Shown here in pieces: positions 23,108 to 33,739 of a stretch of 64,000 nt of DNA. The translations under genes were made by a program, and so were the position numbers. Source of the stretch: Adiantum capillus-veneris (taxonomy: Eukaryota; Streptophyta; Polypodiopsida; Polypodiales; Pteridaceae); NCBI GenBank assembly GCA_014529385.2, contig CM043946.1:20142077-20206076 (forward strand), written 5' to 3'. Each line of letters opens with the position of its first letter. The stretch's first letter is position 1. Under the pieces are notes generated by a model. It was not told the DNA's origin. It made no database searches and saw nothing but the letters and a program-made list of their open reading frames with translations.

Positions 23108-25890
23108 AACTTTCTAAAAGGATTCCAAGATGTGTTCATCGATGATATCCCTATAAACTTATCTCCATAACGAGGGGATGATGACCATCGAACTAAGCTC
23201 CTATCAGGAAGCTCACCGCCTAACAAGCCTCCTTATCGAGTTTCCCAAGCTCAACAAGAGGAGATCATGAGGCAAGTACAAGAATTGGTAGACAAAGGGA
23301 TGGTGAGGCCTAGCTCCTCTCCCTTTTTAGTGCAAAAGAAAGATGGTATATACCGCATGTGTGTGAACTATCGCGCACTAAACCATATCACTATCAAAAA
23401 CAGATTTCTCGTACCTCGGGTAGAAGATCTATTTGATAAGCTACAAGGCTCTACCTACTTCAGTAGGATTGGCCTTAAAAGTGGCTACCATCAAATAAGG
23501 ATAGTGAATGAAGATATCCTAAAGACCGCGTTTCGTACAACGTTTGGCCTTTATGAATATCTAGTCATGCCTTTTGGCTTGATTAATGCACCAGCTACAT
23601 TCAATCGATTAATGGAGAAAAATTTTAGACCCTATCGCAAATTCACTAGAGTGTTCTTTGATGATATCATCATCTACTCCAAGTCCTTGGAGGAACACAA
23701 GCAGCACTCCAAGTGATTTTTCAAGCATTAAGGGAGAACAAGCTTTTTCTCAATCAAAAGAAATAGCAAATTTTTCCTTCAAGAGATTCAATACTTAGGT
23801 CATATTATCTCTCAAGATGGTATCCGTATGGATCCATCAAAGTTGGAGGTAACAAAAGCATGGCCTAATCCAAGGAATCTACATGAGCTAAGAAGCTATA
23901 TTGGTGTGTGTGCATATTATAGACGCTTCATAGAAAAATTCTCTCAAATAGCAAGACCATTACATGCCTTAACAAAGAAGAACGTTAAGTATTCATAGAC
24001 TGCTAAGGAGCAAAATGCTTTTGACAACCTCAAAGAGAAGCCTACCTCCCAACCATTCCTTATGCTTCCAGATCTCTCAAAGCCATTTAAAGTCCAATGT
24101 GATGCTTGTGGTGATTGCCTTGCAGTCTTGCTTCAAGAAGGGCATGCCATAGCATACGAGAGCCAAAGGCTCAATACGGATGAATCGATCTTAGGCATTT
24201 ATGAGAAAGAGTTGTTAGCTATTCTACACGCCTTAGACACATGGAAGCACTATCTATTGGGGACTCCATTCGTTTTACGAACAGATCATCAAAGCTGCAA
24301 GTACTTCATGACGCAAACAAAGCTTTTCGACAAACAAATGAGTTGGGAAAATTTTCTTTCGTAACTTAATTTCCACATTTCTCACATTGCTGGTAAGCAC
24401 AATCAAGTGGCCGATGCACTTTCACGACGACCAAAAATTAATACTGTGTCTATAGCAACTCACGATGATCTATCTTCTATGATAGATGAGTATGCTACTG
24501 ACCCTGACTTTAAAGACATAATGTCAGTCCTTGTTTTGGGGAAGAAAGAGGAACCATTCACCTTGCAGGATGGTTATCATCTCCATGGAAATAGGCTATG
24601 TGTTACCCACTCCCTTAGTGAGAAAGTCATGTATGAATCCCATGCTCCTCCCTATGCAGGGCATAGAGACATTCAACCTACTCTTTGAGGAGTAGAGACG
24701 TGCTTTTATTGGCCTACCATGAAAGTGCACATACAAGAGTATGTTTCAAAATGTGTGGTATGCCAAAAGACCAAGTATGATAGAGGGAAGTAAAATTGGA
24801 TTACTCCAACCATTGCCAATCCCTAATTCACCATGGGAGAGTATATCCATGGATTTTATCTTTGGATTACCCAAGTCTATCCAATGGGAATACAAGAATA
24901 TGGACAATAGTCGATAGGTTTAGCAAGCAAGCACACTTTATTCCTATCAAGAAGACTATTAAGGCACACCAAATGGCAACTCTCTTCATATCCCAGATTT
25001 TCAAACACCATGGATTGCCAACATCCATCGTGTCAGATAGAGATCCTAGAATGACTCTTTGAAAATCTAGGTACACGATTGAATTTCTCTTCGGCCTATC
25101 ACCCACAAACGGATGGCCAAAGTGAGATAGCCAATATTACGATTCTTGATCTACTAAAGACCTATGTTATAGAAGTAGATCAATGCTCACAATGGAAAAA
25201 GTACTTACCTCTTGTCGAGTATGCGTATAATAATACTATCCATACTTCTACGGAAAAAGCACCTTTTGAAAGCATAGAGGGAAGACCTAAAAGTCCCTTG
25301 CTACTTAAAGTACATGGAAAGATCTTCATTGCCGATGAGAATAGCCGTGACTTGCAAAAATCTTTTCAAAAGATTAAGGAGGCTATATCCATCTCTCAAC
25401 AAAGGCAAAAAGTTGTTGCTAACAAGCAATGAAGGGCCTTAACGTTCAAAGAAAATGATTGGGTCTTACTTAAGTTTTCTAAGGCTCGATTGAGGCAAAC
25501 GACGGGAAAAAATCCTATGGGCCATCAAAAGTATTATACTAAACTAGCAAAAAGATGCTATGGTCCTTTTCAAATTTTGAAGCCAATCAATGAGGTGGCT
25601 TATCAACTCAAGTTGCCCAACCATTGGCTCACACACAATGCTTTTCATGTGAGCCTACTTAAGCCCTACAAAGGAGAGCTACCAAGTGAACCAATTATTG
25701 AAGACCCTGCCAAAATCGAAGACCAAGAAGAGGTGCTACAACCCGAATCCTTCGGCATGAAGACAAGGTACTACGACATGGTAAGATTATGCAATGGTAT
25801 CTTATTAAGTTCAAAAATTATCCTTTTGAAGATGCTATATGGATGCAAGGAATCGAGCTTAAGGATAGTATGAACCTTGTCAATGCTTAC
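23108..25890 (+). pseudogene. Gypsy-B RT-RNase H-integrase with chromodomain-like tail
   Basis: Continues gypsy-B after the CACTA. RT 23267-23716 has CVNYRALNHITIKNRF, SGYHQIRI, and FFDDIIIYS at the catalytic site (Phe for the usual Tyr or Val). The thumb and RNase H follow to 24364 (QYLGHIISQDGI, IYEKELLAILHAL, RTDHQS). 24407-24688 has VADALSRRP. Integrase follows with a partial zinc motif (HAPPYAGH, then CVVCQKTK), the core ([37 protein letters not shown]) and the C-terminal GPFQILKPINEVAYQLKLP. The tail at about 25755-25850 in another frame, WYLIKFKNYPFEDAIW, fits a chromodomain remnant. Stops include 23168-23170, 23714-23716, about 23997 (TAG), 24362-24364 and 24686-24688, plus frameshifts near 24800 and 25060. 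The chromodomain-like end places it among chromoviruses. Confidence 0.9.
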
Positions 25891-26263
25891 AATGCTACAT
25901 TAAACTAAGCAAATGTACATGTTTCTTTTAAAAGATCAATGTTTTTGTCTTATAAGACTAATTCTCTTTTTATCATGCACAAATTTAAGTAGTATGCATA
26001 CTTAGAATCATGTTTGTGATGACGATGTCTCTCAAACACCAAGTAGAATTTGTCACTCTATTTGGGAGGATGAAATGGACTAAAGAGTAGACATGCTTGT
26101 GGCAGCTATGTCTCCCAAGCACCAAATGGTTTAGTCATCCATCTTGGAATGATGTCGAAGGGTAAAAAGGGATCCTCTACCCGCTAAGAAAAAATTGACT
26201 AATGACTAAGGCTTTATCTCTTCTACCTTATAAAGGACGACTATGATTTCAAGAGAGAGGTAA

Positions 26264-27774
26264 TGTCATAAAATCTAATATCTAACCAACCCAAATGATT
26301 TTTTCATATTGAACTGATCATTTAATATGGGATAATAAATAGGAATAAGGGTTAGAATATAGACATGTGCTTACGGAACTATTTCAACACGGGGCTAATG
26401 GTAAAGGGGTCCAAATGACCGATGGCATGTCAAAGAGCAAGGCTAGCTAATGGAACTTAATAGACCTTAAGGTTAGCTTCATTAAAGACCTCCAATGGTT
26501 AGTGTTAAAAGTCCTTTGACCTTAGGCAAGCTAGCTTAAGGTGGAAACCCAACCTAAGATTGAGGTGCTTGTTGTGCTTGATGACTAAGGTGCTTGAGGT
26601 GCTTGTCATACTTGATGACTAAGGTGCTTGTCATGCTTAATGAGGAAGGTGCTTGAGAAGCTTCCCATGCATGGGGGGTAAGGCGCTTGAGTCAAAAAGA
26701 GACCCTACAAAGGAGGGGGAAAGCCCCAAAGTTAGGGAAATCTTTGACTTAACCTCCCACTCACCCAAAGGGCACCCCTCTTCTGAAGGGGCACATGGGA
26801 CACATGTTAGACTCTCCCTATGCTTAGACACATGGTGTGCTTGAATGCTATTGGTTGAGCTTAAGAGGGGTCCAATGAGCTTCTAGTTCCATCCAACAAA
26901 TATCTAGATATTTTCAAGCTCTCTCTCTCTAAGGGGTAAGGAGGATACCCATGTACTTGAAATGCATGTTGCATGTGATTGGCTAGGGGAAGAGGGGTCC
27001 AATGAGCTTGACGCATGAGAAAAAGGTAGAACTCGCCTCAAGAAAGCAAGGGGTGTGCTGGGGAGGTATGCACCTCTCACACACTTATTTTTTGAGGTAT
27101 TCTCAATTGGTGAAAGTAGAGGAACTCCACCTCCTTCTCCAAGCTCGTGAGGAGTGAGAGCCTACACTAACACTCTTGGCTATGGAATGCAAATCCAACC
27201 AAGAGCCATGCTTCAATTCTTAAGCTTGCCATCTTCTCTATCTTCATTACTATGCTATTATGTATGCTAGCAAGAAGAGTGATGATAGGGACTATTTTCT
27301 TTCTCCTATGGAATGTTTCTTCTTCCTCCTCCCTACCCTCATTCCCTGCTAGCTCTCTCCACCTTCGAAGGTTTTTGAGGCCTTGGGACTGAGGCTTGGG
27401 ATAGTTAATGCTTTCTACAAAGTTTATGTTATGCTTGTGATGCATGAAGCTTTCCATCTTCATTGCATTACCAAGGTCACAAGGAACACAAAGATTGTAT
27501 TGTACCAAGTCTCTCTTTATGGGAGAAACTATAACACAAATGCCTATAGGAGGGGGGACCGGCTCCGTATGAATCCAGTCCTCAACTGTCATCGTGTTCT
27601 CTAAACTCTCTCTTGTGTAAAAGTATTGTTCATGCCAAGTTAACTAAGTACCATGTTTATGTTGCTACTATCAATTAAGTTTACCCTCTATGCTCACAAA
27701 GTAATCTCACAAAAGTGCTTTATCTAAGTCCCAAATTCCGCTACTCTCAAAGTTCATGGGCCATTTCCATTACA
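26264..27774 (+). repeat. Gypsy-B 3' LTR
   Basis: 1511 bp, starting TGTCATAAAATC and ending CCATTTCCATTACA, followed by the duplicated CACAA. A purine stretch AAGAGAGAGGTAA lies directly before it. Its first 137 bp differ from the 5' LTR at about nine positions by eye, so the insertion is fairly old. Confidence 0.92.
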
Positions 27775-28515
27775 CACAAAGTATGTTCAAACTTCGTTAA
27801 TCAGATGTAGAGATCCTGTAGATGTTACCCTCTACCAGATAGATGTTGATTGCCTCGTCTATGTATGCATTACAAGGTCAAATATTTAGTTTGTAGTCTC
27901 ACAAATGAGTAGATTTATGCATAGCCTAGTGTCTAAGCATTGGCAAGCAGTTAAGTGGCACCTATACGTCTTGGGCCAGTTTATCCCAAGGGGGGGATCA
28001 TTATCGCCAAATTAGCACACTTTTTCTAACTCGAATTGGGCTAGTTTCTATGACACAGAAGTCTCCATAAGTGGTTTTTGTTTCATGCTCAATAGTTCAT
28101 GCATATCTTGGTTGAGCAAGAAGTAACATATCGTGGCCAACTCTAGTTATGAGACTAAGTACATGGCAACTTTCATGACTATGGTTGAGAGTGTGTTGTT
28201 GAGACACCTTATAGCTGATTTGGGAATTGGGCTCTCTTATCTAAATGATAACCCGAGCACATTAACAGTTACAAGGAACCCAATCTTTCATGCTCACACA
28301 AAGCATATTGAGGTGCATTATCATTTTGTCCGGGAGAGCTCTCAATTGGAGAGATCAGGTTGGCTTATGTGTCGACACAAGACAACCTTTCAAAGTTCGA
28401 AGCTTTTCACAAATCTTTGGGCTTGCTTCCCTTTGTGGATTGATCATTGACATAGGGCATGGCACTTCCCTATACTCCACGTGTCAGCCCTTGTTCATCA
28501 CATCACTCAAGGGGT
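27775..28515 (+). pseudogene. Copia-2 RT/RNase H, 3' piece
   Basis: Continues the copia-2 frame interrupted at 9290. It reads through a VDVTLYQ segment, SRFMHSLVSKHWQAVKW, and an RNase H end with NPIFHAHTKHIEVHYHFV. These match copia-1 segments such as HARTNHIEVHYHYV. It is full of stops. The continuity of copia-2 across the gypsy-B insertion is the main evidence that gypsy-B inserted into it. Confidence 0.85.
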
Positions 28516-28708
28516 TTTTTTTGCCATGTATATGGTAGTGATGTGTGTGAACACACTTAAGACCATCACTAGGAGGTTTTTTCCCTAATCACTCTAGGGC
28601 TATCATATTTTGTATTTGCGCACTTATCAATACACTCTCTGTTGTGTGCCTTGAGCTTCTTCTCCATCTCCAAGCTATGTGTGCATTCCTGCAATCCTAA
28701 CTCCAACA
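28516..28708 (+). repeat. Copia-2 3' LTR
   Basis: Homologous to the copia-1 LTR read in reverse: GTAGTGATGTGTGTGAACACA near its start, CACTCTCTGTTGTGTGCC in the middle and CCTAACTCCAACA at the end. The start is approximate. The last 22 bp are duplicated immediately downstream (28709-28730). There is no matching 5' LTR because the element is truncated near 8530. Confidence 0.8.
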
Positions 28709-28739
28709 CCAATGCAATCCTAACTCCAACACCAATGGA

Positions 28740-28834
28740 GAGCATACACCTACAAAACACACCAAGAAGAGCCATTAGTAACATACAAATGCACAAATCC
28801 TCTCAAGCATGTGTACGCATGCGGATGCGCCCGT

Positions 28835-28872
<38 letters not shown>

Positions 28873-29560
28873 GATTTGACATGTCCAATGGTTAAGTCAA
28901 CCTCATATTGTTGAAATTGGAAGGTTAGAAGGAGCAATGACGAGTGTCATTTGGAGTACAAGAAGATGACGAAGAAGAGGGGGAGGCAAGAATAGTGCAT
29001 AGGGGAAAAACTAGTGACTACCAAAGCATAAGTGACATTGGAAAGTATAGTGAAGTGTGTTCCATTTGCCTTTGTCAAGTCTTGTTTTGAATCTTTGGTT
29101 CAAATTGTGAATAATTTGCATTAAACAACATTCAAACACACACACATAGGCACAACGTTATAATTTGACTTGTCTAGTTGAGACCGGGAGATTGACACCA
29201 GTATTAGTTTATTAGAAGCTTAACTTAGTTTTCTGGCCTAGACCCCTAATAGGGGTATTGACTCATAGTCCTAATATCCTCGGTACTACCATTTCACTTT
29301 CTCTTTTGTTTCTCAAGCTCCTTCCAAAGGCAAGTGCATTGTTTGAATGCAAAACATTAATGACCGATAAAAAATGACGGCCATTTTAGAAACGCTTGGA
29401 ATGCCATTAGCCATATTTAACAAATACCACCTCAAGAAAACCCCTTTGTAGTCAAAAGGTATTGTTGCTTCTTTACAAAATATCCACCAACAGCAAATCC
29501 AAAAGCTTCCTGAAAATAATACAAAGCTACAAGCAGGGAAACCACAAGCTTTGGGCCTAG
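28740..29560. other. No gene seen; (AC)n at 28836-28866
   Basis: About 800 bp without a recognisable coding region. It contains a (CA/AC)n tract of about 15 units and AT-rich flank. The last 150 bp may be the N-terminal part of the gag that follows. Confidence 0.4.
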
Positions 29561-30190
29561 TTGTGCAAGGCCTACAACACAAATTCAAGTGTCAAGCCAA
29601 AGGTCCTTCAGCTTTTGGCAACATCCATTGGAAGGAGCCCAACGTCTTCCAGGAAAACTCAGCAAGTACGATTATTTATACACATTCAACTAGATCGATA
29701 TTCAAATGATGCCTCCCAAGTTGGCCTCATAGGAACTCTTCTCTCAGGTACTGCTCTCTGTTGGTTTGCCCCCTTGCTTGAGAAAGAATCTGCATTGCTA
29801 CATAACTTTGAGGCCTTTGTACAAGAATTCTCTGTCACATTTGGAGAAACATACAAAGCAAGAGTAGCTGAAACAAAGATTAGGAATCTACCCCAAGGTT
29901 CCCGACTTGCTTCCGTGTATGCATCAGAATTTTGACAACTCACAGGTGACCTAACATGGCATGAGGATTATTTTATTGGCCAATTATGTTGGGGGTTGAA
30001 GGATGTTGTCAAAGATCTCTTGCTCACTATGCCAAAGGTAGATACACTCAGGGAACTCGCTGCCCAAGCAATTGTGTGATAATCGCCTATTTGAGAGAAG
30101 GCAAGAAAAAAATTTGCAGAGCTTCTTTGAATTCAAGCATGATGAAGACTATTGGAAATTTAACCCTCCAACAATACCAAGCTTCTGAGG
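29561..30190 (+). pseudogene. Gypsy gag fragment of chromoviral (Sushi/Tcn1-like) type
   Basis: An open frame 29561-29935 contains the gag motif VGLIGTLLSGTALCWFAPLL followed by EKESALLHNFEAFVQEF and KIRNLPQGSRLASVYASEF. After a TGA at 29933-29935 the same frame continues with WGLKDVVKDLLLTMP. A frameshift near 30075 brings in CDNRLFERRQEK. This order is that of Retrotrans_gag domains in Sushi-type and Tcn1-type Ty3/gypsy elements, and it is unlike the other gags in this window. No zinc knuckle, protease or polymerase follows. An AT-rich stretch with TATATATTG (about 30280) comes next and may be LTR sequence, unproven. Confidence 0.65.
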
Positions 30191-30461
30191 CAGATTTGTA
30201 ATCCAAGTTTGTAATCAAGTTCTCTTAATCAAGTATTAAGTCTTGTAATCAAGATTAAAGTTGTGATCAAGTTTCAAGCTCTTATATATTGTGAGCATCC
30301 TTTCTCACTCTCTGCTAGCTTGATATGCGCTCATAACACAACCTTGTCACACACCCAACCCCGCCACATCACATAGAAATTACTTTGCCCAATTCAAACC
30401 TAATGATGCACAACCCGCCCATAGCTGTGGTCGTTGCTCACTTTTCCACCAGTCGCCTTGG

Positions 30462-30463
30462 CT

Positions 30464-30524
<61 letters not shown>
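30462..30524. repeat. (GT)n(GA)n compound microsatellite
   Basis: About 13 GT units followed by about 18 GA units without interruption. Confidence 0.95.
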
Positions 30525-30528
<4 letters not shown>

Positions 30529-30539
30529 TCCTCATACTG

Positions 30540-31730
30540 AAGTTCCCCTCTCATGCAAACTTTAGTTCCCCATTTTGGCTTACAACGCTCCTCCATAGGC
30601 CCTCCACTGTTGATTTGAGTACATGAATTTATATTTCAAAAGCTTTCCCTTGAATCTCCTCAAGATTCTCACGAAAGACATTTTTCTAAAGAAACAGCAG
30701 CTGCGACGTTAGGTAGTGCAAGGAAGATCATTTCCTAGCCATTGATGTTGTAGTACTCACGTTTGGGAATACCAACTCTCAAGGCTTTGAAGGCTGGAGG
30801 CTTTGGACATCATGACGTCAAAAGTGCACCGATGTGACGCAGGCACCAGCTTCTTTGTAACCACTCTTTCGCTAACTTATCTGCTTTTCGTTTTGAGTAG
30901 TCTCCATCTTTCACTCTAAAATGCTGTTTCACAAACGCATACTGCAGATAACCTTTTCCTATCTGTCCGCTCTGAAGCAATGCAATCTTTTTGAACAGCC
31001 TATGCCTTCAGCTGCAGCACCATGAAGATTTACACAGCAGCATCCTCCCTTCTTTTTCATGATCAATAACATGGTATGTCATTCTTTCTGTGTAGCTTAT
31101 TATCAAAGGAGGAAGTTTAAGTAGCTTTCTTCATCTGTTTGCTGGTCTTAAAGTAAGTGTTTTGCTGTTCTTGCATACTTCAGTCTGCAGACAGTTATCA
31201 TTGTTGGCTCTAACGCACTTACTTGTTGGGATACCACCTGTTGCCCGCTGTTTGGGCTGTGCTACAGGGAGGAGAAAGTGTCGACGCAAGGAGAGGCACC
31301 CACGAGAGGGAACTCGCGCCCCGAAGGGGCTGAAGCTGAGGGGAGGGGCTGAGTGCCAAGGAGATTTATTAATGTATACTAGAAGCCACAAATGGCGTAT
31401 GAGACAGATCGACCAGATGAGGCATCCACATGAGCTCTCAGTACATAGTAATAGGTATAGCTTTGTCATTTTTGCTAAAATGGATGCTTTGAGAGAGAGA
31501 GAGAGAGAGAGAGATTCCATTATCATTCTTAGAGGTCAAAGATGACCTATCGGACCAAAAGAAACCTATCATATGGTGTATGTGGAGCTGATAAGTGACT
31601 CAATGCACAAAAATTGTGGAAATGAGCATCGCAATTGAGAGCCCACATAGAGGATTGTGTGAAAACGTAGCAAATCTTGTGTTGATGTAGGCTGTGAATG
31701 CAACAACAGATGGACCTCGAAGCCAAGGCA
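30540..31730. other. No gene recognised
   Basis: 1.2 kb with short ORFs on both strands (for example 31131-31526 minus) but no family motif. It includes a short GC-rich purine stretch near 31260-31360 and a (GA)n at 31490-31514. Probably decayed transposon sequence. Confidence 0.35.
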
Positions 31731-31734
31731 AAAT

Positions 31735-31975
31735 GTGCTCTTAATAAGATTACCATCAAGAACAAGTTTCCAGTACCCAGGATCATGGTACTTGATAGAT
31801 TACAGGGTTCTACTTCTTTAACTTAAGAATTGCTATCATCAGATCAGGATCGCTCATATCATCAAGTACAGGTTTCTAGTACCCAGGATCATGATACTAG
31901 ATCATGATACTTGATAGATTACAGGGTTCTACTTGTTTAACATAAGAGTTGCTATCATCAGATCAGGATCGTTCT
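31735..31975 (+). pseudogene. Gypsy RT scrap, partly duplicated in tandem
   Basis: CALNKITIKNKFPVPRIMVL then DRLQGST is the fingers region of a Ty3/gypsy reverse transcriptase (compare ALNHITIKNRFLVPRVEDL in gypsy-B). The next 110 bp repeat part of it (about 31866-31975: FLVPRIM, DRLQGST, ATCAGATCAGGATCG). Stops occur in both copies. No other polymerase part lies nearby. Confidence 0.7.
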
Positions 31976-32189
31976 TAGAGTTGTAGATCTCTCGGCAATT
32001 GTACTTTGAGATTATGAATATAAAACAAAGTACCAAAAGAGGCGCTTGACCTAGGGGGCCAATGCTCTGAGAGTGGAACTCTACCACTCCGTGTCTCTTA
32101 TCTACAAAGTGAAATTCTCTCTTTCAAGTTGAAGTGTTTGCTATTTTGGTAAGGTCAGTAATTGTTGCAATGATTTATCGCCTTGCAAG

Positions 32190-32745
32190 TTGCAGTGGTT
32201 TATCATAGTGATTGTTTTGAATGTATTGGACCAAAGAGGAGCATTTGAATGCGAGGAGGAAGTCGGGCTCCGAAGCTCCTCTAATAACGAGAAGAAGAAG
32301 CAAGGAAATAAGAAAAGAAACATTAACAACACCAACAAGACGGATGTTGAAAAAGAAGCTGTGAAAGTTGAGCGGCATTGCAATAACTATGGCAAGAAAG
32401 GCCATTGTTTGCAAAAGTGTCCAAAGCGGGTTGGAGAGTCCTCTTCTTCTGATTGCAGTCCGGCCCCAACCTTCGTCCATTTGGAGATGATTTCCTTCAG
32501 ACTTCTCCTTGATATCAAAGGTTGAGACAGTGCTTGCAGTGCAAGACTCTCGAGATTGGATTCTTGATATTAGTGCTTTGCGACGCATGACACCTTTGAA
32601 GGTGTTGTTGTCCACTATTGTGGTTTTCGTCTTTATTGGCGATAAATTGGTGATTCCTATTCAAAGCGAGGACACTATGGAGTTGATCCCAGACGACGAA
32701 GGAGGGCTGCATTCCTCCAAGATTCTTTATGTTCCAGAGTTAGGC
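32190..32745 (+). pseudogene. Copia-3 gag zinc knuckle and protease remnant
   Basis: The knuckle at about 32374-32415 reads CNNYGKKGHCLQKC, with Tyr for the second Cys. About 150 bp further on, DWILDISALRRMTPL replaces the copia protease motif WILDSGASRHMT, so the catalytic Asp is kept but the Ser-Gly are lost. The reading passes ILYVPELG and is broken at 32746 by element F, to resume at 34926 as FRLMSVQVA. No LTR of copia-3 was found upstream. Confidence 0.7.
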
Positions 32746-33261
32746 TGTCACGTGACACATCCAACCCCATGTGTCCATGGACAAGCTACAGCATAACAGG
32801 GTTCAGTCAATCGAGTCAGTCTAGATTTAGAAGTGATCTGGCAGTTTTGTGAGTCTATTCGTAGACCGTGCATGCCCAGTCACTTAGTGTAGATGCATAT
32901 CCTCTGGTTGCACACAGCATGATCATAAGCATTCCCATCAGAATCCTTCAGGGAATTTTCCAGTGCATTTAGCCTATTTTACCTATTTTTGACATTTTTC
33001 ACTTATTATTTTTAAGTGACTTTTGTTGGAAAGTAGGTAGGGCAAATTGAGTAAGTTTGTATATAAGAAAAACTAAAGCTAGCATTATTTGGCAGAAGAG
33101 GCAACAGGAGCCAAGCTCAGCAAGCAACTTCTCAAGCAAGACCTTGGCGGTTCTCCCCTCCAAGCAAGACTTAGCATCTAGCGTTTTCTTCATCAGCATC
33201 AGCTTGCGTTTTTAGCATTTGCATCATCGCCAAACAGGTCCCAGTCCTTGGCGTTTTTGCA
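32746..33261 (+). repeat. Element F 5' LTR, truncated
   Basis: 516 bp, close to the first 516 bp of the 3' LTR at 33740 and ending at GGCGTTTTTGCA. A TATATAAG box lies at about 33059. It starts with the perfect palindrome TGTCACGTGACA, which contains a CACGTG G-box. Confidence 0.88.
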
Positions 33262-33739
33262 AAAAAAATGGTAAATTGCCGCAGTTGATTGATTTAGATC
33301 CGAAAGAAAAGATTCGATCTCATTGTTTGCGTGTATGTGGTGAACGGTTTGGCACTCCGTCTATTTGTTCATCTACATTGCATGCACAGTCTTTGGGAAA
33401 GACAAGATTTTCTCCATTCACTTTACATGGAATAGGTATGTTCATGGTTTTGTATTGGAAATGGTTTCATGAATTTTCAGCCATGGAGATTCTTGAAGAT
33501 GGAAAAAGCATGACTCTAGACGAAGTTGAAGAATCAAAGGAGCCACAGGAGACTTTGTGTCGCTTTCGGCGCGGCCCAAAGAAGCAAGCGTTGCAGACCT
33601 GTATGAAGTTCAAGTATCGCACGACCCACACATCAGAGTGGGCCGAGGAAGAGTCCCTTCCAGGATTCCGGATGCTATTGGCGATCTCCCTCGACGCCAT
33701 ACAGTTCGGTACCAGTACCTCACTTTGAAAAGGAGGGGA
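33262..33739 (+). pseudogene. Internal remnant of element F
   Basis: 478 bp between the LTRs. Short ORFs (33219-33728, 33557-33790) contain no motif I recognise. The sequence probably represents the 3' end of a pol region and ends in the purine tract next to the 3' LTR. Confidence 0.5.

Larger units (their letters stand above)
9291..27774 (+). mobile_element. Gypsy-B, chromovirus-like LTR element with a CACTA inside
   Basis: LTRs at 9291-10987 and 26264-27774 both begin TGTCATAAAATC and end CCATTTCCATTACA. The flanking 5 bp are CACAA at 9286-9290 and CACAA at 27775-27779, a perfect target-site duplication. Inside are an initiator-Met primer site, gag with a CCHC knuckle, protease, RT, RNase H, integrase and a chromodomain-like tail. 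13273-23107 is a later CACTA insertion. Without it the element is about 8.6 kb. It inserted into copia-2, whose reading continues across the junction. Several stops and frameshifts make it inactive. Confidence 0.93.
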
